10,108 nucleotides of DNA from Polaromonas sp. UBA5171. GTDB lineage: Bacteria; Pseudomonadota; Gammaproteobacteria; Burkholderiales; Burkholderiaceae_C. The DNA is taken from positions 1 to 10,108 of the forward strand of contig DHWX01000129.1 in assembly GCA_002413395.1 (NCBI GenBank). Reading direction: 5' to 3'. A program made the translations under genes and the position numbers. Each line of letters starts with the position of its first letter. Within the stretch, counting starts at the first letter, position 1. Under the pieces are notes generated by a model. It did no database searches, was not told the DNA's origin, and saw only the letters and a program-made list of their open reading frames with translations. Below are positions 5,201-10,108 of this stretch, in pieces.

Positions 5201-6547
5201 TCAGGTTGTTTTGACTATTTCGGCCGCAAGGCCCGTGTGCACCCGCCCAGCCGCAAAGTCGGGGTGCATGAGCACCTTGATTAGGAAGGGAATATTGGTC
5301 TTTACGCCGGTGATCTCGGTCGCATGCAGGGCCCGCACAAGCCGATCAATCGCCGTCGGCCGGTTTTCGGCATGTGCGATCAGCTTGGCGATCATCGGGT
5401 CGTAGTACGGCGTGATGACTGCGCCTGACGCATAGCCGGTCTCGACGCGAATGCCATCGCCGCACGGCAGCGTAAATGATCGCAAGGTGCCGGGTGACGG
5501 AAAGAATCGAACAGGATCTTCTGCATAAATACGTGCCTCTATCGCATGCCCTCGCGGCTCGATCCTGGTCGGCAGCACTTCCCGCAACCGCTCGCCAGCC
5601 GCAAGTCGGATCTGCGCACGGACCAAGTCAATACCGCAGACTTCCTCGGTCACCGCATGCTCGACCTGCAGGCGTGTGTTCATCTCGAGAAAGAAAAAAC
5701 CGAGTTCGGGCGTGTAAAGCATTTCGACGGTGCCGATCACGTCGTAGCCCAGACCGCCGAGCAACGCGGCAATACGCTCGGCCATCGCGGAAATCTCACC
5801 GCGCGGTAGCATAGGGGCCGGCGATTCCTCAATGACCTTCTGGTGGCGGCGCTGCACCGAGCAATCGCGCTCAAATACATGGCATGCGCGACCGTGGCGG
5901 TCTGCGAGGATCTGGAACTCGATGTGGCGCGGCCGTTCGACAAGGCGCTCGAGGTAGAGATCGGCGCTGCCGAAGCTGCGCGTCGCCACCGAGGTGGCCT
6001 GGGCGAAGGCACGGATCAGCTCAGCTTCATCGCGCGCGGGCAGCATGCCGATGCCGCCGCCGCCGCTGGCCGGCTTCACCAGCACGGGGAAGCCGATCGC
6101 GCGCGCCTGCGCGAGCGCGGCATCATCCATCGCGGACAGCACGCCAGTCGATAGCGCGAGCGGCATGCCGTGCTGCCCCATCAGCGCCCGGGCGCGGGTC
6201 TTGTGGCCCATCGCCTCGATCCAGCGCGGCGACGGGCCGATGAAGCATGCTCCCGCGCGCTCCACTTCGCTCGCGAAGACATGGTTCTCCGAAAGAAAGC
6301 CATAGCCCGGATGCAGCGCGTCGCAGTCGGCGTCGCGCAGCACCTTCAGCAGCGCAGCCTGGTTCAGGTAGCTCTGCTGCGGCTCGGCCGATCCGATCGC
6401 ATGCGCTTCGTCGGCCTCGGCCAAGTAAGGCAGGCCGCGGTCGGCCTCTGAAAACACGGCGACGCTCGCGATCTGCATCTGCTTGAGCGCACGGATCACG
6501 CGGGCCGCGATAGCGCCGCGGTTGGCGACCATAACCTTCTTGAACAT
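5201..6547 (-). CDS. Acyl-CoA carboxylase biotin carboxylase subunit
   Basis: The 448-residue protein is an AccC-type biotin carboxylase, which carboxylates the biotin of the carrier protein using ATP and bicarbonate. It starts MFKKVMVANRGAIAARVIRA (N-terminal Rossmann-like domain). It has HPGYGFLSEN (79-88), the ATP-grasp glycine loop KPASGGGGIGM (158-168), ERDCSVQRRHQKVIEE (226-241), EMNTRLQVEHAVTE (288-301) and YYDPMIAKL (381-389). The active-site segment has Ala where Pro is more usual (VEHPVTE), a mild change. Length matches stand-alone AccC (about 450), so the carrier domain is not fused but encoded by the next gene. The frame is open further upstream, but ATG 6547 has the Shine-Dalgarno AAGGA and gives the conserved N-terminus. 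It begins eight bases after the carboxyltransferase stop. Confidence 0.95.
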   Translation of the reverse strand: MFKKVMVANRGAIAARVIRALKQMQIASVAVFSEADRGLPYLAEADEAHAIGSAEPQQSYLNQAALLKVLRDADCDALHPGYGFLSENHVFASEVERAGACFIGPSPRWIEAMGHKTRARALMGQHGMPLALSTGVLSAMDDAALAQARAIGFPVLVKPASGGGGIGMLPARDEAELIRAFAQATSVATRSFGSADLYLERLVERPRHIEFQILADRHGRACHVFERDCSVQRRHQKVIEESPAPMLPRGEISAMAERIAALLGGLGYDVIGTVEMLYTPELGFFFLEMNTRLQVEHAVTEEVCGIDLVRAQIRLAAGERLREVLPTRIEPRGHAIEARIYAEDPVRFFPSPGTLRSFTLPCGDGIRVETGYASGAVITPYYDPMIAKLIAHAENRPTAIDRLVRALHATEITGVKTNIPFLIKVLMHPDFAAGRVHTGLAAEIVKTT

Positions 6548-6555
6548 TTGTTCCT

Positions 6556-8121
6556 TCAAAAACTCGTGGGCCATCCAGCCAGCGCGTGCTCGCTCAGGCC
6601 GTTGCTGCGCGCACCGCGGGCCAGCGCCAGAGAATCGATCAGCACTTGCCGGGTCTGGTCGGGCGTGATCACGTCGTCGAGGTAGCCGAGGCCGGCCGCG
6701 CGCCACGGCGCGCTGGTGGTGTGCAACTCTTCGCGCAGCTTCTCGCGCCGCAGCGCCTGTTCGGCCTGCACCGTGGCGCTGGCGCTTTGGTCGACCGGGC
6801 TGACCACGTTGACCGCCACGTCACGCGACATGAAGCTGATGTCCGCGCCGGCCCAGGCGAACACGAAATCAGCGCCCATGCCCGGGCCCGCCAGGTTGCC
6901 ATAGGCCATGCCGTAGGACTTGCGCACCACCACGGCCACCTTCGGCACCGTGGCCAGCGACAGGGCCTCGATAAAATTGATGATCTTGCCGGGCATGCCG
7001 CGCTGCTCGGCCGATTTGCTGACGAAGAAACCGGGCGTGTCATGCAGAAACACCAGCGGAATGTTGAACGAATCGCACAGACAGATGAAGCTTGTGCACT
7101 TGGCACAACCATCGGGGCCCATGGCACCAGCCGAGAACATCGGGTTGGTCGCGACGATGCCCACCGGGTGGCCATCGATGCGCGCGAGGCAGGTGATCAC
7201 GCTGCGGTCGAACAGCGGCTTGAGTTCGAACAGGTGTTGACCGTCGACCAGTGTTCGCACCACCTCGTGCATGTCGTAGGCCCGCCTCGACATTTCGGGC
7301 ACCATCGTCAGCAGCTTGGACTGGCGTGCGGCGGCGCTGTCGGTGGCTTCCGGCGTGGCGCGCGGCGGCAGCTGCTGCGCGTGCGAGGGCAGGAAAGCCA
7401 GGAACTCGCGGATCAGTGCAAAACACTGTTCTTCGGTGTCGACTGCCACGTCCACCAGGCCGGTCACCGTGGCGTGCAGCTTCCAGCCGCCCAGTTCCTC
7501 GTTGTCGACCTTCTCGCCGGTGGCGATCTCCAGCACGCGCGGGCCGGAGACGGCCATGCACGAGCCCTTTAATTGCACCACGAAGTCCGCGAAGGCCGCG
7601 TGCCATGAGGGGCTTCCGAAACATTCGCCGAGGATCGCAGCCACCATCGGTACCTGCCGACGCCGCATCGACAACGTGGTGCCAACCGTCATCGACGAGA
7701 GACCATCTGAGCCCTGGATGTCGGGCAGGCGCGCACCGCCGGCCTCGCCGAGGTTGACGATCGGATAGCCCTTGTCGATGGCCAGCTGCACGGCGGTCTT
7801 CGATTTCTGTGACCCGATGCGGCCGCCGGCGCCTGCGAGAACTGTTACGTCGTCGGCCTTGACCAGCACGGGCCGACTGTCTATGCGGCCCACGCCGCAG
7901 ATTTTTCCGTCAGCTGGCGTACGCGCCTCCATGCCCGGCACGTCCGAGTGGTTCAGCAGGCCGATTTCGAAGTAGCTGCCCTCGTCGACCAGGCGCGCGA
8001 TGCGTTCGCGCGCATTCAGTGCGCCGCGCTCGCGCGTGCGTTTCAGTTTGTCGGCGCCGCCCATGCCCAGTGCATGGGCGCGGCGCCGAGCGAGTTCTTC
8101 GTTGTGGTCAGAAGCGTTCAA
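6556..8121 (-). CDS. Acyl-CoA carboxylase carboxyltransferase subunit
   Basis: The 521-residue protein belongs to the PccB/MccB-type carboxyltransferases. It has two crotonase-like halves that move the carboxyl group from biotin to an acyl-CoA. Visible blocks are LNARERIARLVDEGSY (35-50), GAGGRIGSQKSKTAVQLA (97-114), GEAGGARLPDIQGSDG (125-140), NPMFSAGAMGPDGCAK (326-341), DTPGFF (361-366), RKSYGMAYGNLAGPGM (400-415) and GYLDDVITP (479-487). Length fits the family (about 510-540). Which acyl-CoA it uses (propionyl, methylcrotonyl or another) cannot be decided by eye. The best start is TTG 8121, with GGAGAG just before it. The next in-frame Met is residue 20, which would cut into the conserved N-terminal helix. 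The upstream ligase stop is only 12 bases away. Confidence 0.95.
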   Translation of the reverse strand: MNASDHNEELARRRAHALGMGGADKLKRTRERGALNARERIARLVDEGSYFEIGLLNHSDVPGMEARTPADGKICGVGRIDSRPVLVKADDVTVLAGAGGRIGSQKSKTAVQLAIDKGYPIVNLGEAGGARLPDIQGSDGLSSMTVGTTLSMRRRQVPMVAAILGECFGSPSWHAAFADFVVQLKGSCMAVSGPRVLEIATGEKVDNEELGGWKLHATVTGLVDVAVDTEEQCFALIREFLAFLPSHAQQLPPRATPEATDSAAARQSKLLTMVPEMSRRAYDMHEVVRTLVDGQHLFELKPLFDRSVITCLARIDGHPVGIVATNPMFSAGAMGPDGCAKCTSFICLCDSFNIPLVFLHDTPGFFVSKSAEQRGMPGKIINFIEALSLATVPKVAVVVRKSYGMAYGNLAGPGMGADFVFAWAGADISFMSRDVAVNVVSPVDQSASATVQAEQALRREKLREELHTTSAPWRAAGLGYLDDVITPDQTRQVLIDSLALARGARSNGLSEHALAGWPTSF

Positions 8122-8125
8122 AGGG

Positions 8126-8131
8126 CTCTCC
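8126..8131 (-). promoter_or_regulatory. Shine-Dalgarno (GGAGAG) that supports the TTG start at 8121
   Basis: GGAGAG on the minus strand lies four bases before TTG 8121 (GGAG six bases before), between the ligase stop (8134-8136) and the carboxyltransferase. It makes the rare TTG start credible. Confidence 0.55.
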
Positions 8132-8133
8132 GT

Positions 8134-9847
8134 TCAGCCGCGCTGCGGCGTCAGCAGCGCCTGCAGCTCGTGCTTTTTCACTTTGCCGGTGGCCGTCATC
8201 GGCAGCTCGGCGACGAAGCGGATCTGCGGCAGCTTGTAGCTCGCCATGTTGTCGCGGCACCAGGCGGTCAGTGCGGCTTCGGTCAGCGTGCTGCCTTCGC
8301 GCGTGTGCACGAACGCGATCGGGATCTCGCCCTTGTCGGGATCGACCTGGCCGATCACGCCGGAGCCGAGCACGTCGGGGTGCTGGCCGAGCAACGCTTC
8401 GATCTCGGACGGGAACACGCTCATGCCCTTGACCTTGAGCATCTCCTTGCGTCGGCCCAGGAAGTGCAGGCAGCCGCGCTCGTCGAACACGCCGATGTCG
8501 CCGGTGTAGAACCAGCCTCCGCGCAGCGATTCGGCGGTCGCCTCTGGCTTGTTCCAGTAGGCCTTCAGGAGTGAGGGGCTGTGGGCGACGATCTCGCCTT
8601 CTTGACCTATGGGCAACGTGCGCCCGGTCTCGAAGTCGCAAATCTTGATGATCGTTCCGGGCACCGGCAGCCCCACGAAGACGGGTTGGCCCATCAGGTC
8701 GAGGTTACCCTCCTGCTGGCCCGTGGTGAAGGTGTCACAGGTGTGCGTCTCCGTCATGCCCCACGCGGCCTCGCTCATGACCGAACCAGTGAGCCGGTGC
8801 CAGCGCTCGCGGTAGCTCGGATTGAGCTTCTTCACGAAGGACGAGACGCGGATCGCCTTCAGCGACCTTAGCGAATACTGGCCGACCTGCGGGTGGTCCA
8901 TGATCTCGACCGCGTTGTCGACCACCATGCTGGCACGCGTGGCGCCGTAGCGCTCAATCGCTGCCATGGCGCCGACCGGGTCCCAGCGGGCCAGCAGCAC
9001 CACGGTGCTGCCAGTGAAGATCGGAAAGATCATGCCGGCGTTCTCGCCGGCGATCCAGAACAGCGACATGTAGTTCAGCGCGATCTCGTTCGGCCCGATG
9101 TCGTTGGCCACGCTGCAGGTGGTCGCGGCCGTGTAGATCATGTCGCGCTGGGTGTGGACGCACCCCTTTGGCATGCCGGTCGTCCCGCCTGTGTAGTTGA
9201 GCGCGGCCGGGGCATCGAGGTTGGGTGCCACCCGCGGCACGGACAGCGAGTCGTCGCGCAGCGCCGGCATCAGGTCAAGCATGCCGACCGGCACCTGACG
9301 CTTCGGCCAGGATGCTGGCCGGCACCGGCAGCGTGGGATCGTCCGGCAGCAGGTCGTGGAAGCTGGTGAAGAAGGTTGTTCGCACCGAGGTCTTGGGCAG
9401 TACCTTGTGCGCCATCTCCGCCAGCTGGTCGAGCACCACCAGCACCTTGGCGCCGCTGTCGCTGAGTTCGTAGAGCATTTCCTGCTCCTTGAACAAGGGG
9501 TTCACCGGGACATGCACGGCACCCAGCTTCAGGATGCCAAAGAACACAATGTGGAACTGCGGGCAGTTGGCCAGCATCACGGCCACCCGGTCGCCGCGCG
9601 CGACGCCATGGTTTGCGAGCACGGCAGCAAAGCGGTCGCTCCACGCGTCGAGCTTCGCGTAGCTCAAGGTCGTGCCGTAGAAGATGACGGCGGCCTTGTC
9701 CGGCTGCACCTGCGCCCAGCGCCGCAGGTACTCCGTGATCGGGATTTCGCCGTGGGGGTACACCGGCTCGAGCGGAATGCCGGCGGGCCAATGGCGGCGC
9801 TGCAGGTCGGCCAGTTCGCGCAGGGAGGGGTCGTCTTGACTATTCAT
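8134..9847 (-). pseudogene. Acyl-CoA synthetase (AMP-forming), interrupted by a frameshift near 9297
   Basis: Joined across the frameshift this is a ligase of about 570 residues from ATG 9847 (MNSQDDPSLRELADLQRRHW). It activates a carboxylate to acyl-AMP and then acyl-CoA. Core motifs are the phosphate-binding YTGGTTGMPKG, the WGMTETH motif, GGWFYTGDIGVFDERG, GRRKEMLKVKGMSVFPSEIE and the C-terminal catalytic lysine segment PMTATGKVKK. The first frame runs to PASILAEA and then reads nonsense to TGA at 9275. The matching continuation QVPVGMLDLMPALRDD starts near 9297 in the next frame, so there is one base too many or two too few at GAAGCGTCAGG. A lost GC from a GCGC run is plausible. All motifs are intact otherwise, so a recent mutation or a sequencing/assembly error are both possible. 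No strong Shine-Dalgarno is seen. The gap to the upstream ligase is 37 bases. Confidence 0.9.
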
Positions 9848-9884
9848 TTTTGGGGACTTGTTCGCAGTGTAGAGGCGCCCGGCT

Positions 9885-10088
9885 TCAGGCCGTCGCAAGG
9901 CCAAGCTCCAGCAGCAACTGCCGCTTGAGCTTGTATTTCTCGATCTTGTTGGTCGCCGTCACTGGCAGCGCCTCGACGAAGCGCACATACAGCGGCTGCA
10001 TGAATTTCGGCATCGCGCGTTGGGCGTGGGCACGCAACTCGGCCTCCGTCAACGACTCGCCAGCGACCAGTTCAATGAAGACGGCGAT
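9885..10088 (-). CDS. C-terminal part of a second AMP-forming acyl-CoA ligase (cut by contig end)
   Basis: Sixty-seven genuine residues remain, from IAVFIELVAGESLTEAELRA to LLLELGLATA. They form the small C-terminal domain (AMP-binding_C) of acyl-CoA ligases, with helix AHAQRAMPKFMQPLYVRFVE and the catalytic-lysine segment ALPVTATNKIEKYKLK. The usual TGK of that segment is TNK here. The apparent N-terminus MCIRDS is translation of the sequencing adapter and is not part of the protein. The gene is the first of the visible operon and lies 37 bases before the other ligase, which it resembles only at family level. Confidence 0.85.
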   Translation of the reverse strand: MAVFIELVAGESLTEAELRAHAQRAMPKFMQPLYVRFVEALPVTATNKIEKYKLKRQLLLELGLATA

Positions 10089-10089
10089 G

Positions 10090-10108
10090 CTGTCTCTTAT
10101 ACACATCT
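10090..10108. other. Nextera/Tn5 mosaic-end sequencing adapter (artefact)
   Basis: The last 19 bases, CTGTCTCTTATACACATCT, are exactly the Tn5 mosaic end used in Nextera library kits. Read on the minus strand it produces the tell-tale peptide MCIRDS. It should be trimmed. The join at 10089/10090 is not a biological junction. Confidence 0.98.

Noticed and set aside
6586..7572. Long plus-strand open frame of 328 codons
   Set aside because: It lies wholly antisense to the well-supported carboxyltransferase, is rich in His, Arg, Ala and Gly as expected for a mirror frame of GC-rich coding DNA, and shows no family motif.
7948..8574. Plus-strand open frame of 208 codons across the ligase-carboxyltransferase border
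   Set aside because: Antisense to two genes with clear motifs, biased composition, no start signal. A shadow frame.
8134..9294. Separate ligase gene starting with GTG at 9294
   Set aside because: The GTG is an internal codon of the conserved QVPVGMLDLM stretch, and the missing N-terminal domain is present just upstream in another frame. It is the second half of one frameshifted gene.
1..10089. CRISPR array, transposase or integrase genes
   Set aside because: No regularly spaced repeats, no DDE or tyrosine-recombinase motifs and no IS-like terminal inverted repeats were seen on either strand.

Overview
The window looks like part of a metagenomic or draft contig from a betaproteobacterium, most likely of the order Burkholderiales. 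This rests on the GC-rich coding style, on protein sequences that resemble that group from memory, and on the lineage-typical mix of CoA-ester and branched-chain transport genes. No search was possible. The right-hand 19 bases (10090-10108) are the Nextera/Tn5 mosaic-end adapter, not genome, so the biological sequence ends at about 10089.

The left part (1-3550) is accessory DNA of the defence-island kind. It holds a broken gene of the abortive-infection C-terminus (Abi_C) family, a fragment of a tRNA 3' end, and two short remnants of the 3' end of a type I restriction-modification gene (ending 1161 and 2618). It also holds two compact two-gene modules that are divergently transcribed. The first (minus strand) is a 356-residue protein followed, with an 11-base overlap, by a 100-residue HicA-like protein. 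The second (plus strand) is a 257-residue protein followed, with a TTGA overlap, by the first 37 residues of a PIN-domain protein. By eye the two large proteins share a related layout, so they may be one partner family paired with two unrelated small toxin-like proteins.

The middle (3545-4965) is a stretch of gene debris. It contains an enoyl-CoA hydratase with a frame-breaking deletion whose 3' end runs straight into the truncated PIN gene. Next comes a piece of a LivH-type permease fused in frame to a piece of a branched-chain amino-acid-type binding protein, which itself appears to have an internal deletion.

The right part (4966-10089, all minus strand) is a tight catabolic operon. In transcription order it holds the C-terminus of one acyl-CoA ligase (cut by the contig end), a second acyl-CoA ligase with a frameshift near 9297, an acyl-CoA carboxylase carboxyltransferase, a biotin carboxylase, and a stand-alone 72-residue biotin carrier protein. 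The gene set, with the broken crotonase downstream, matches the content of the Bacillus yng operon (ligase, biotin carboxylase, small biotinyl protein, crotonase, carboxyltransferase). The products would activate a carboxylic acid to its CoA ester and carboxylate it. The exact substrate cannot be read from the sequence.
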